Made by a program: the position numbers and the translations under genes
Notes under the pieces: generated by a model
Seen by the model: only the letters and a program-made list of their open reading frames with translations
What the model was told of the DNA's origin: nothing
Databases searched by the model: none
NCBI RefSeq assembly: GCF_029846635.1
Contig: NZ_JARVTG010000001.1
Span: 124,001 to 188,000 of the forward strand
Direction: 5' to 3'
Length of the DNA: 64,000 bases
From: Pokkaliibacter sp. MBI-7
Lineage (GTDB): Bacteria; Pseudomonadota; Gammaproteobacteria; Pseudomonadales; Balneatricaceae
Shown: piece by piece, positions 53,616-61,618 of the stretch
Layout: the number at the start of each line of letters is the position of its first letter
Numbering within the stretch: position 1 is the first letter of the stretch

Positions 53616-53724
53616 AAAAACCCAGAGGACTTAGGGCTTAAGTTCTCTGGGTTCTTAGCACAGTAATGTGCTCATTGATGCCAACTGTTTCCGGAGGTTT
53701 TATTTTTATTTTTTCCAGCATCGC
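53616..53724 (-). ncRNA. candidate small RNA, module B
   Basis: Homologous to module A. The minus-strand terminator is a 13-bp stem with one mismatch (53621-53633 and 53639-53651) followed by five Ts. The LiuR-like dyad ACGTTTAC-N6-GTAAACGT at 53741-53762 overlaps promoter-like TTTACC (53754-53759) and TAAAAG (53731-53736), here with a 17-base spacer. The transcript would be about 109 nt and contains ACCUCCGG, an anti-ribosome-site sequence, after an A-rich run. Whether it is transcribed is unknown. Confidence 0.35.
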
Positions 53725-53740
53725 TTATTGCTTTTATCTA

Positions 53741-53762
53741 ACGTTTACGCTCAGGTAAACGT
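53741..53762. promoter_or_regulatory. LiuR-like dyad, module B
   Basis: ACGTTTAC, six bases, then GTAAACGT is a perfect dyad. The equivalent place in module A (53366-53388) has a weaker version with the same half-site. Its spacing places it over a candidate minus-strand promoter. Confidence 0.55.
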
Positions 53763-53809
53763 TCAGCGGCATGGAGGATACTATGAGCCTTTTCCCGGGC
53801 AGTTTTAAT

Positions 53810-53862
53810 TAGACGTTAGTCTAAAATTTAAGCATTCCGACACACTCAGACCATAGTCTGAG
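53810..53862. promoter_or_regulatory. AGAC-N4-GTCT palindromes 2 and 3
   Basis: TAGACGTTAGTCTA at 53810-53823 and CTCAGAC-CATA-GTCTGAG at 53845-53862, the latter a perfect 7+7 dyad. They lie 20-70 bases upstream of the liuR promoter boxes and are candidates for a second regulator's binding. Confidence 0.5.
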
Positions 53863-53881
53863 ACAAATTAAACACAGCAAT

Positions 53882-53911
53882 GTTTACGTTTACGTAAACT
53901 TAAACTATCTT
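53882..53911 (+). promoter_or_regulatory. liuR promoter with LiuR-like operator
   Basis: On the plus strand TTTACG (53883-53888) and TATCTT (53906-53911) are separated by exactly 17 bases. The spacer contains the dyad TTTACGTAAA, with an additional half-site at the start. LiuR autoregulation is expected. The liuR ATG is 26 bases further on. Confidence 0.65.
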
Positions 53912-53937
53912 GCATCAACACTATTTAAGGCAATGCT

Positions 53938-54399
53938 ATGAGCAAAACCACCTGGAGCATCAGCGAACTCGCCAAAGAGTTCGACATCACGACGCGAAGC
54001 ATCCGCTTCTATGAAGACCAGGGGCTGCTCACTCCAACGCGCAAGGGCCAGACGCGCATTTATTCCAAGCAGGACCGTGTACGCCTGAAGCTGACCCTGC
54101 GCGGTAAGCGTCTGGGCTTCTCCCTTGCGGATACCCGTGAGCTGTTTGCCATTTATGACGACACGGCCACCAACAACGATAAACAGCTGACCCTCATGAT
54201 CAACATCGTGCATGACAAACTGGCGACGCTGGAGCAGCAGCTGCAGGATCTGCAGATTGTCCGCTCCGAGTTGCTGACAGCTGAAAAACGTTGCTGGGAC
54301 TCCATGAGTCAGGAGGGTCGTCACGCTCTGGAGCAGGAACTGGACTACACCTTCCCTGCCGGGCAAGAACATGAGTCAGAGATGAGCCAGGAGTTGTAA
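53938..54399 (+). CDS. liuR: MerR-family regulator of leucine/BCAA catabolism
   Basis: A 153-residue MerR regulator. The N-terminal winged HTH is clear (SISELAKEFDITTRSIRFYEDQGLLTPTR), followed by the coiled-coil dimerisation helix and a short effector tail. It matches LiuR, known from comparative genomics to control liu genes in proteobacteria. It lies 138 bases before liuA, on the same strand. LiuR-like dyads occur at its own promoter, at the thiolase, at the valine operon and twice upstream. The effector is likely a leucine-pathway intermediate (established family knowledge, not shown here). Confidence 0.9.
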   Translation: MSKTTWSISELAKEFDITTRSIRFYEDQGLLTPTRKGQTRIYSKQDRVRLKLTLRGKRLGFSLADTRELFAIYDDTATNNDKQLTLMINIVHDKLATLEQQLQDLQIVRSELLTAEKRCWDSMSQEGRHALEQELDYTFPAGQEHESEMSQEL

Positions 54400-54537
54400 G
54401 TCTGCAGTGACCGCAGCAGGCACGACGCACCGCGCACAATCACTGGCTGTAACATTACTGGCTGTCACTGAGCCACCAGACAGCGCCACCTTTAATGACA
54501 ATAACAATTAATGACAATAACAGTGAGGTAATGCCAG

Positions 54538-55707
54538 ATGATCTCCACCTACAAAAGCCTGAATTTCGGTCTGGGTGAAACCATCGATATGCTGCGCGAG
54601 CAGGTCAATGCCTTTGCCCAGGCCGAGATTGCCCCACGCGCAGCGCAGATCGATCACGACAACCTGTTCCCTAACGATCTGTGGCGCAAATTTGGAGATA
54701 TGGGTCTGCTCGGCATCACGGTCAGCGAAGAATACGGTGGTGCAGAAATGGGCTATCTGGCACACATGGTGGCGATGGAAGAAATCAGCCGCGCCTCGGC
54801 CTCAGTCGGCCTGTCTTATGGCGCTCACTCCAACCTGTGCGTCAACCAGATATACCGTAACGGCAACGCTGAACAGAAAGCCAAGTACCTGCCCAGGCTG
54901 ATCAGCGGTGAACATATCGGCGCGCTGGCCATGAGCGAACCTAATGCAGGCTCAGATGTGGTCAGCATGAAACTGCGGGCGGAAAAACGCGGTGATCGCT
55001 ACATCCTTAATGGCAACAAGATGTGGATCACCAACGGCCCCGATGCCCATACCTATGTGATCTACGCCAAAACCGATGTGCAGGCTGGCTCAAAAGGCAT
55101 CACGGCCTTCATCGTCGAGCACGACTTCCCCGGTTTCAGCCGTGCACAAAAACTCGACAAGCTCGGCATGCGTGGTTCCAACACCTGCGAACTGGTATTC
55201 ACCGACTGTGAAGTACCGGAAGAAAACGTGCTCGGCCAGCTCAATGGTGGCGTCAGAGTATTGATGAGCGGTCTGGATTACGAACGTGCCGTACTGGCGG
55301 CGGGCCCACTCGGCATCATGCAGGCATGTATGGATGTGGTAGTGCCCTATATCCACGACCGCAAACAGTTTGGCCAGTCCATCGGTGAATTCCAGCTGAT
55401 TCAGGGCAAAGTGGCCGATATGTACACGACCCTCAACGCCAGCAGAGCCTATGTCTATACCGTAGGACACGCCTGTGATCGTGGCGAAACCACCCGTAAG
55501 GATGCCGCTGGCGCCATTCTTTACGCCGCCGAGAAAGCCACTCAGGTGGCTCTGGATGCCATCCAGTTGCTGGGCGGTAACGGTTACATCAACGAGTTCC
55601 CCACCGGTCGCCTGCTGCGCGATGCCAAACTCTATGAAATCGGGGCTGGCACCTCGGAAATCCGTCGCATGCTGATCGGCCGCGAGTTGTTCAACGAGTC
55701 CAACTGA
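54538..55707 (+). CDS. liuA: isovaleryl-CoA dehydrogenase
   Basis: A 389-residue FAD acyl-CoA dehydrogenase converting isovaleryl-CoA to 3-methylcrotonyl-CoA. In this subgroup the catalytic glutamate is in the helix G position, seen here in GLDYERAVLAAGPLG. The usual C-terminal one is replaced (EIGAGTSEIRR has glycine there). ALAMSEPNAGSDVVSMKL and QLLGGNGYINEFPTGRLLRD are characteristic. GTGAGGTAATG precedes the ATG. First gene of the liu operon after liuR. Confidence 0.93.
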   Translation: MISTYKSLNFGLGETIDMLREQVNAFAQAEIAPRAAQIDHDNLFPNDLWRKFGDMGLLGITVSEEYGGAEMGYLAHMVAMEEISRASASVGLSYGAHSNLCVNQIYRNGNAEQKAKYLPRLISGEHIGALAMSEPNAGSDVVSMKLRAEKRGDRYILNGNKMWITNGPDAHTYVIYAKTDVQAGSKGITAFIVEHDFPGFSRAQKLDKLGMRGSNTCELVFTDCEVPEENVLGQLNGGVRVLMSGLDYERAVLAAGPLGIMQACMDVVVPYIHDRKQFGQSIGEFQLIQGKVADMYTTLNASRAYVYTVGHACDRGETTRKDAAGAILYAAEKATQVALDAIQLLGGNGYINEFPTGRLLRDAKLYEIGAGTSEIRRMLIGRELFNESN

Positions 55708-55710
55708 TCC

Positions 55711-55772
55711 AGCGGCTGCCCTGCAGGAACGTATTCATCTAATGAACACGTTCCTGCAGGAGCGCAGCCGCT
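55711..55772 (+). promoter_or_regulatory. large intra-operon stem-loop between liuA and liuB
   Basis: Stems AGCGGCTGC (55711-55719) and CCTGCAGGAACGT (55720-55732) pair with ACGTTCCTGCAGG (55748-55760) and GCAGCCGCT (55764-55772). A 3-base bulge is on the 3' side and the loop is 15 bases. There is no T-run after it. It may limit read-through or protect the liuA message. It starts 4 bases past the liuA stop. Confidence 0.65.
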
Positions 55773-55820
55773 CGCTATCAACGACGGATTTGCTTGTGCA
55801 ATCAACTTAAGGAACATCAC

Positions 55821-57428
55821 ATGGCCATCTTCACTTCCAAGATCAATCCAAGGGCAGCTGACTTTCTCCATAACGAGCAGGCCATGCGCACTCTGGTCGA
55901 TGACCTGCACACCAAACTGCAACGGCTCTATCAGGGTGGCGGCGCCCGCTATCAGGAGCGTCACGTCTCGCGCGGCAAGCTGCTACCCCGTGATCGGGTG
56001 GAACGTTTGCTGGATCAGGGCAGCCCCTTTCTGGAACTGAGCCAGTTTGCTGCCTATGAGGTGTATGACGAAGAGATTCCCTGTGCTGGCGTCATTGCCG
56101 GCATTGGCCGGGTCAGCGGCGTTGAGTGCATGATCATTGCCAACGATGCCACCGTAAAGGGCGGTACCTACTATCCCATTACCGTGAAGAAGCATTTACG
56201 GGCTCAGGCCATCGCCGAGAAAAACCATCTGCCCTGCATCTATCTGGTGGACTCAGGTGGCGCCAACTTGCCCAATCAGGATGAAGTTTTCCCTGACCGC
56301 GATCACTTCGGCCGGATTTTCTACAATCAGGCACGCATGTCTGCCAAAGGTATCCCACAGATTGCCGTGGTGATGGGCCTGTGTACCGCGGGAGGGGCTT
56401 ATGTACCCGCCATGGCGGATGAATCCATTATTGTGCGTAATCAGGGCACCATCTTTCTGGCCGGCCCGCCGCTGGTCAAAGCCGCTACCGGCGAAGAAGT
56501 CAGTGCCGAAGACCTGGGTGGTGCTGACGTGCACTGCAAAGTTTCCGGCGTGGCAGACCACTATGCCGAGAACGATGAGCATGCCCTGCAACTGGCACGG
56601 CAGTGCATCAGTCGCCTCAATCATCAGAAGCCAGCACAACTGGATGTCCGCCCCACCCTGCCGCCACGCTATGCGGCTGAAGAGCTGTACGGCGTGGTTG
56701 GTACTGATCTGCGCAAACCCTTCGACGTCCATGAAGTCATCGCCCGGGTGGTCGATGACTCCGATTTCGACGAATTCAAACCTCTTTACGGCCCCACACT
56801 GGTGACAGGCTTTGCCCGACTCTATGGCTATCCGGTAGGCATCGTTGCCAACAACGGCGTGCTGTTCAGTGAATCAGCACAGAAAGGGGCGCATTTCATC
56901 GAGCTGTGTGCTCAGCGCAAGATCCCCCTTATTTTTCTGCAGAACATCACCGGCTTTATGGTCGGCCGCAAGTACGAAGCCGAAGGCATTGCCAAACACG
57001 GCGCCAAAATGGTGACCGCCGTGTCCTGTGCTCAGGTGCCCAAGTTCACAGTGCTGATTGGTGGCAGTTACGGCGCGGGCAACTATGGCATGTGCGGTCG
57101 CGCCTACGACCCCAATTTCCTGTGGATGTGGCCGAACGCCCGCATCTCCGTGATGGGTGGTGAGCAGGCTGCCAACGTACTGGCACAGGTCAAGCGCGAC
57201 AACATGCAGCGTAATGGCCAGTCCTGGAGCAAAGAAGAAGAGCAGACCTTCAAACAGCCCATCGTCGATCAGTACGAACATCAGGGCCACCCTTACTATG
57301 CCAGCGCCCGCCTGTGGGATGACGGCATCATTGATCCGGCACAGACACGCGAAGTACTGGGTCTGGCACTGTCCGCCTCACTGAACAAACCCATTGAAGA
57401 AACGCGCTTCGGCGTGTTCCGCATGTAA
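55821..57428 (+). CDS. liuB: methylcrotonyl-CoA carboxylase carboxyltransferase subunit
   Basis: A 535-residue biotin-dependent carboxyltransferase β-subunit that carboxylates 3-methylcrotonyl-CoA to 3-methylglutaconyl-CoA with LiuD. Both ClpP/crotonase-like carboxyltransferase halves are present (YLVDSGGANLPNQDEVFPDR in the first; NITGFMVGRKYEAEGIAKHG and IGGSYGAGNYGMCGRAYDP in the second). The ATG at 55821 follows TTAAGGAACATCAC. An in-frame upstream start has no ribosome site. It ends 10 bases before liuC. Confidence 0.93.
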   Translation: MAIFTSKINPRAADFLHNEQAMRTLVDDLHTKLQRLYQGGGARYQERHVSRGKLLPRDRVERLLDQGSPFLELSQFAAYEVYDEEIPCAGVIAGIGRVSGVECMIIANDATVKGGTYYPITVKKHLRAQAIAEKNHLPCIYLVDSGGANLPNQDEVFPDRDHFGRIFYNQARMSAKGIPQIAVVMGLCTAGGAYVPAMADESIIVRNQGTIFLAGPPLVKAATGEEVSAEDLGGADVHCKVSGVADHYAENDEHALQLARQCISRLNHQKPAQLDVRPTLPPRYAAEELYGVVGTDLRKPFDVHEVIARVVDDSDFDEFKPLYGPTLVTGFARLYGYPVGIVANNGVLFSESAQKGAHFIELCAQRKIPLIFLQNITGFMVGRKYEAEGIAKHGAKMVTAVSCAQVPKFTVLIGGSYGAGNYGMCGRAYDPNFLWMWPNARISVMGGEQAANVLAQVKRDNMQRNGQSWSKEEEQTFKQPIVDQYEHQGHPYYASARLWDDGIIDPAQTREVLGLALSASLNKPIEETRFGVFRM

Positions 57429-57438
57429 GGAGCGGGCC

Positions 57439-58260
57439 ATGACTGACACTTTCACGCCAGCTGCCGACCCGGCTTCGCATGCGCTTTTGCAGCATCAGGA
57501 TGACCGCGGCGTACTGACCCTGACCCTGAACCGGCCAGACAAGCGCAATGCCTTCGATGACAGCCTGATCAGCCAGCTGACCGATGCCCTGCAGCAAGCC
57601 GACAACAACGCCGCCGTGCGTGCAGTGGTGCTGACCTCTACGGGTGAGCATTTCAGTGCCGGGGCAGACCTGAACTGGATGAAGCGCATGGCAGCCTACA
57701 CCCATGAGCAGAATCTCACTGATGCGCTGGCGCTGGCTGGCCTGATGAACACCCTTTACAGCTTGAGCAAACCGACCCTTGCCCTGGTACGAGGCGCGGC
57801 TTACGGCGGCGCAGTCGGGCTGGCCGCCTGCTGTGACATGGTGATCGCTGCCGACAACGCCAGCTTCTGCCTCAGTGAAGTGCGTATCGGCCTCATCCCG
57901 GCCACTATCTCGCCCTTTGTACTGCGCGCCATCGGTGAGCGTCAGGCACGGCGTTACTTTCTTACGGCAGAAGTCATCAATGCCTGTAAAGCCGTAGAAC
58001 TGGGATTGGCACACAGCTGTGTACCGGCTGATCAGGTGGCCGCAGAAGCAGATGCTCTGCTCAAAGCCCTGCTCGGCAACAGCCCGGCAGCCATCAGCGC
58101 TGCCAAGCACCTTATCAGTAGTGTCAGCGGCGAACCGATTGATCAGGCCTTGCTGCAGGATACCAGCCAGCGTATCGCTGATATCCGGGTGTCGGTGGAG
58201 GGTCAGGAAGGACTGAGCGCCTTCCTTGAAAAGCGAGCCCCAGCCTGGCGCCAGCATTGA
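57439..58260 (+). CDS. liuC: methylglutaconyl-CoA hydratase
   Basis: A 273-residue crotonase-fold enzyme that hydrates 3-methylglutaconyl-CoA to HMG-CoA. Oxyanion-hole segments are seen as GEHFSAGADLNWM and VRGAAYGGAVGLAACCDMVIA. LSEVRIGLIPATISPFVL contains the catalytic acid region. The ATG at 57439 has AAGGAGCGG in the liuB stop region. The following 253-base gap to liuD holds a MITE-like repeat, unusual within an operon. Confidence 0.91.
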   Translation: MTDTFTPAADPASHALLQHQDDRGVLTLTLNRPDKRNAFDDSLISQLTDALQQADNNAAVRAVVLTSTGEHFSAGADLNWMKRMAAYTHEQNLTDALALAGLMNTLYSLSKPTLALVRGAAYGGAVGLAACCDMVIAADNASFCLSEVRIGLIPATISPFVLRAIGERQARRYFLTAEVINACKAVELGLAHSCVPADQVAAEADALLKALLGNSPAAISAAKHLISSVSGEPIDQALLQDTSQRIADIRVSVEGQEGLSAFLEKRAPAWRQH

Positions 58261-58312
58261 GCTGACCTGTCGTCAAACACGGCAGAGTAACGTCCAAAAA
58301 ATAAAAATTGAG

Positions 58313-58449
58313 CAGGTCGCTGAAAAACGCATCGAAGTGCCGAAGCAAGAAAGAGACAGCCGAAAAAGCGCAGTTTAGTAAGCTAAATGAGCCTTTTCAG
58401 CCCATTTTTGACGCAGCATCCGGCAACACAGATAGCGTACACCGACCTG
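58313..58449. repeat. MITE-like palindromic repeat, copy 2
   Basis: A 137-bp element running from CAGGTCGCTGAAAAA to CACCGACCTG. It matches the inverse of copy 1 (38872-39011) over its whole length by eye, at about three positions in four. The CGCAGTTTAGTAAGCTAAATG core is shared. It lies between liuC and liuD in the leucine operon and does not disrupt either gene. Confidence 0.7.
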
Positions 58450-58513
58450 TAAGAGACCTGAGCTGTCGCCTTCCCAGACCTGCAGGCGACAGCAAAGCCA
58501 AGGAGACACCCTG

Positions 58514-60550
58514 ATGTCCCAGTCAACTGCAAACCGCATGATCAGCAAACTGCTGATTGCCAACCGGGGTGAAATTGCCTGCCGCGTAATTCGCACGGCT
58601 CGACGCCTTGGCATTCGCACCGTCGCTGTCTATTCCAGTGCCGATGCCAATGCTGCACATGTACAAATGGCTGACGAAGCCTTCCATATCGGTGAGGCTC
58701 CCAGCAAGGACTCCTATCTGCGTGGGGATGTGATTCTGGCGGCAGCCCAGCGGGCCGGGGCCGATGCCATTCACCCGGGGTATGGCTTTCTGTCGGAAAA
58801 TGCAGGCTTTGCCCGTGCCTGCCATGATGCCGGCATTATCTTCGTCGGGCCGCCCGCTGCAGCGATTGAGGCTATGGGCTCCAAAAGTGCCGCCAAGGCG
58901 ATCATGGAAGAAGCAGGTGTACCGCTGGTTCCGGGTTATCACGGCGCCGATCAGGACGCCGCCCTGCTCAAGACTGAAGCTTCACGCATCGGCTACCCCG
59001 TGCTGCTCAAGGCCGTAGCGGGCGGTGGCGGTAAAGGCATGCGTGTGGTCTGGCAAGCCAACGAGTTTGAAGAAGCGCTGCAGGCAGCGCGTCGTGAAGG
59101 ACAGAACGCCTTTGGTAACAGTGACATGCTGGTAGAGAAATACCTGACGCGCCCGCGCCATGTGGAGATTCAGGTATTTGCTGATCAGCTTGGTCACACC
59201 CTGTATCTGGCGGAACGTGACTGCTCTATACAGCGCCGCCACCAGAAAGTGATCGAGGAAGCTCCTGCTCCGGGCATGACGGCAGAACTGCGTCAGGCCA
59301 TGGGTCAGGCGGCAGTTCGTGCCGCTGAAGCCATCGGCTATGTAGGTGCCGGAACAGTGGAGTTTCTGCTGGATGAGGACGGCTCGTTCTACTTCATGGA
59401 AATGAACACCCGCCTGCAGGTCGAGCACCCTGTCACCGAGATGATTACCGGGCTGGATCTGGTGGAATGGCAGTTGCTGGCGGCTACCGGCCAACCCCTG
59501 CCCCTATGTCAGGAACAGGTGCAGATCAACGGCCACGCCATTGAAGTTCGTGTCTATGCCGAAGACCCTGACCACGACTTTCTCCCCGCTACCGGCCATA
59601 TCCACTATCTGCGTACGCCCCCCACCGATGCCCACGTGCGGGTCGATACCGGTGTGGGTCAGGGTGATGACATCAGCATTTATTACGATCCGATGATTGC
59701 CAAACTCATCGTCTGGGACACCAGCCGGGAGCGGGCGATCAACCGTCTGAACAAGGCGCTGGCGGCCTATCAGATCAGCGGGGTAAAAACCAATCTGGAC
59801 TTTCTCAGTCGCCTTTCCGGCCATCCGGCTTTCACTGCCGCTGAACTGGATACCGGCTTCATTGAGCGGCATCGCGATACCCTGTTTGCTGCCCATAACA
59901 CCGATCAGCAAACGATACTGGTTGCTGCCGCCATGGTGGTGGTGCTAGACCAGCAGCAACAGCGCCACGACGATCCCTGGCAGCAGTCACCCGCCTGGCG
60001 CCTCAATGCGCCAGCCCGACAGCAACTGCGCCTGCTGCTGAACGAGCAGGAGCTTCAGGTCAGTGCCACACGCCGTGGCCAAGGCTATCAGCTGATGCTG
60101 AATGGCAGCGAGCTGGACGTTTCAGCCCACATTGACAACGCTGCGGGTGAGGATGAGGAGTCGCAGCTGGTGCTGATCCTTGATAGCCATCGGCAGCGCT
60201 GGCAGTTCCACCGCCAGCAAAAGGATGAAGGTACAGCACTGACCCTGTTCAATGGCCACAAGGGCACCACCGTGACGCTGTTACCTCCCGTTCAGGCAGC
60301 CATCAGCACGCATCATCATGATGCCAGCCTGTCTGCTCCCATGAACGGAACCGTGGTCGCGGTACTGGTCAGCCCTGGCGAGCAGGTAGACACCGGCACA
60401 GGGCTGATTGTGGTGGAAGCGATGAAAATGGAGCACACCCTTCGTGCACCACAGCAAGGCGTGGTGGATGAAATTTACTTTCAGGCAGGTGACCGGGTGA
60501 ATGAGGGCGATGAACTGCTTGCCTTCACCCCCCTCGATAACCAGGGTTAA
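58514..60550 (+). CDS. liuD: methylcrotonyl-CoA carboxylase biotin subunit
   Basis: A 678-residue α-subunit containing an ATP-grasp biotin carboxylase (about 10-460; LLIANRGEIACRV, AVAGGGGKGMRVV, MEMNTRLQVEHPVTE). A less conserved linker follows, and then a C-terminal biotinyl domain (about 600-675) with the biotin lysine in VEAMKMEHTL. AAGGAGACACC precedes the ATG. It pairs with LiuB. liuE begins 32 bases downstream. Confidence 0.93.
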   Translation: MSQSTANRMISKLLIANRGEIACRVIRTARRLGIRTVAVYSSADANAAHVQMADEAFHIGEAPSKDSYLRGDVILAAAQRAGADAIHPGYGFLSENAGFARACHDAGIIFVGPPAAAIEAMGSKSAAKAIMEEAGVPLVPGYHGADQDAALLKTEASRIGYPVLLKAVAGGGGKGMRVVWQANEFEEALQAARREGQNAFGNSDMLVEKYLTRPRHVEIQVFADQLGHTLYLAERDCSIQRRHQKVIEEAPAPGMTAELRQAMGQAAVRAAEAIGYVGAGTVEFLLDEDGSFYFMEMNTRLQVEHPVTEMITGLDLVEWQLLAATGQPLPLCQEQVQINGHAIEVRVYAEDPDHDFLPATGHIHYLRTPPTDAHVRVDTGVGQGDDISIYYDPMIAKLIVWDTSRERAINRLNKALAAYQISGVKTNLDFLSRLSGHPAFTAAELDTGFIERHRDTLFAAHNTDQQTILVAAAMVVVLDQQQQRHDDPWQQSPAWRLNAPARQQLRLLLNEQELQVSATRRGQGYQLMLNGSELDVSAHIDNAAGEDEESQLVLILDSHRQRWQFHRQQKDEGTALTLFNGHKGTTVTLLPPVQAAISTHHHDASLSAPMNGTVVAVLVSPGEQVDTGTGLIVVEAMKMEHTLRAPQQGVVDEIYFQAGDRVNEGDELLAFTPLDNQG

Positions 60551-60581
60551 CCCACGGAGCAGCAACGCTGGAGCGTCTGAT

Positions 60582-61490
60582 ATGTCTTTACCCAAGCAGG
60601 TGCGCATTGTTGAAGTAGGCCCTCGTGACGGCCTGCAAAACGAATCTCAACCCGTCAGTGTTGATACCAAGCTGGCCCTGATTGACTGGCTGGCCGATAG
60701 CGGATTGCAGGTCATCGAAAGCGGCAGCTTCGTGTCACCCAAATGGGTACCGCAGATGGCAGGCTCCAGAGAGCTGTTTCAGCGGCTGCAACGCCGTGCA
60801 GGGGTCACCTATAGCGCACTGACCCCCAATCTGCGGGGGCTTGAAGATGCCCTGAGCGTCGGTGTCGAGGAAGTCGCCGTCTTTGCCGCTGCTTCCGAGA
60901 GCTTCAGCCAGAAGAATATCAACTGCTCCATTGCCGAAAGCCTGGAGCGCTTCCAGCCACTGATGGAAAAAGCCAGACAGTTTGGCGTCCCCGTCAGGGG
61001 CTATGTTTCCACGGTGATTGGCTGCCCGTATGAAGGGGCTATTGCCCCCGCCGCCGTCGCCAGCGTGTCTCAGGCGCTGTTCGATATGGGCTGCTATGAA
61101 GTCTCCCTCGGCGACACCATTGGTGTCGGCACACCTGCGACCTTTATCGCCATGCTGGATGCGGTCGCTGCGGTGGTGCCGGTGGACAAACTGGCGGTGC
61201 ACTGCCATGACACCTATGGCATGGCCATCGCCAATATCTACGCCTCGCTGCAACAGGGGATCAATGTGGTCGACGCTGCCGTCGCCGGACTGGGAGGCTG
61301 TCCCTATGCCAAAGGCGCCACAGGTAACGTGGCGACCGAAGAGGTCGTGTACCTGATGCATGGACTGGGAATTGAAACCGGTGTTGATCTGTCGGTACTG
61401 GTACAGGCTGGCCGCTATATCAGCGAGTCGCTCAAACGCCCCTACAACTCCAGAGTAGGTAAGGCGTTACTGGCCAGAGCCGAAGGATAA
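60582..61490 (+). CDS. liuE: hydroxymethylglutaryl-CoA lyase
   Basis: A 302-residue TIM-barrel lyase splitting HMG-CoA into acetoacetate and acetyl-CoA. The N-terminal metal/substrate motif VGPRDGLQNE, the HCHDTYGMA metal motif and the catalytic-loop cysteine (GGCPYAKGATGNVATE) are intact. The ATG at 60582 is preferred to an upstream in-frame start that overlaps liuD. Its ribosome site is weak (GGAGCGTCTGAT). Confidence 0.93.
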   Translation: MSLPKQVRIVEVGPRDGLQNESQPVSVDTKLALIDWLADSGLQVIESGSFVSPKWVPQMAGSRELFQRLQRRAGVTYSALTPNLRGLEDALSVGVEEVAVFAAASESFSQKNINCSIAESLERFQPLMEKARQFGVPVRGYVSTVIGCPYEGAIAPAAVASVSQALFDMGCYEVSLGDTIGVGTPATFIAMLDAVAAVVPVDKLAVHCHDTYGMAIANIYASLQQGINVVDAAVAGLGGCPYAKGATGNVATEEVVYLMHGLGIETGVDLSVLVQAGRYISESLKRPYNSRVGKALLARAEG

Positions 61491-61530
61491 TCCCGCGCTA
61501 AAAGTGTTTTACAGAGTGCAGTATTACGGG

Positions 61531-61569
61531 GGTGCTGACCACCGTTATGCCACGGTGATGATCAGCACC
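61531..61569 (+). promoter_or_regulatory. stem-loop between liuE and the synthetase
   Basis: GGTGCTGA and TCAGCACC (8-bp outer stem), with an inner CACCGT/ACGGTG pairing, form a strong cruciform-like hairpin. It has no T-run, so full termination is doubtful. It may attenuate read-through into the acyl-CoA synthetase. Confidence 0.55.
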
Positions 61570-61618
61570 TGATCAGCTTATCCGCAGTATAAAAATAATA
61601 GCCATGAGGATCAGTACC

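Larger units (their letters stand above)
53014..53937. promoter_or_regulatory. long regulatory region upstream of liuR
   Basis: A 924-base non-coding interval between the AraC gene and liuR. It contains two homologous modules (about 53171-53450 and 53614-53824). Each has a hairpin terminator on the minus strand, a conserved A/T-rich block, a LiuR-like dyad, a nine-codon plus-strand mini-frame and an AGAC-N4-GTCT palindrome. A further palindrome and the liuR promoter follow. Only the part between 53461 and 53610 shows nothing. Confidence 0.7.
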
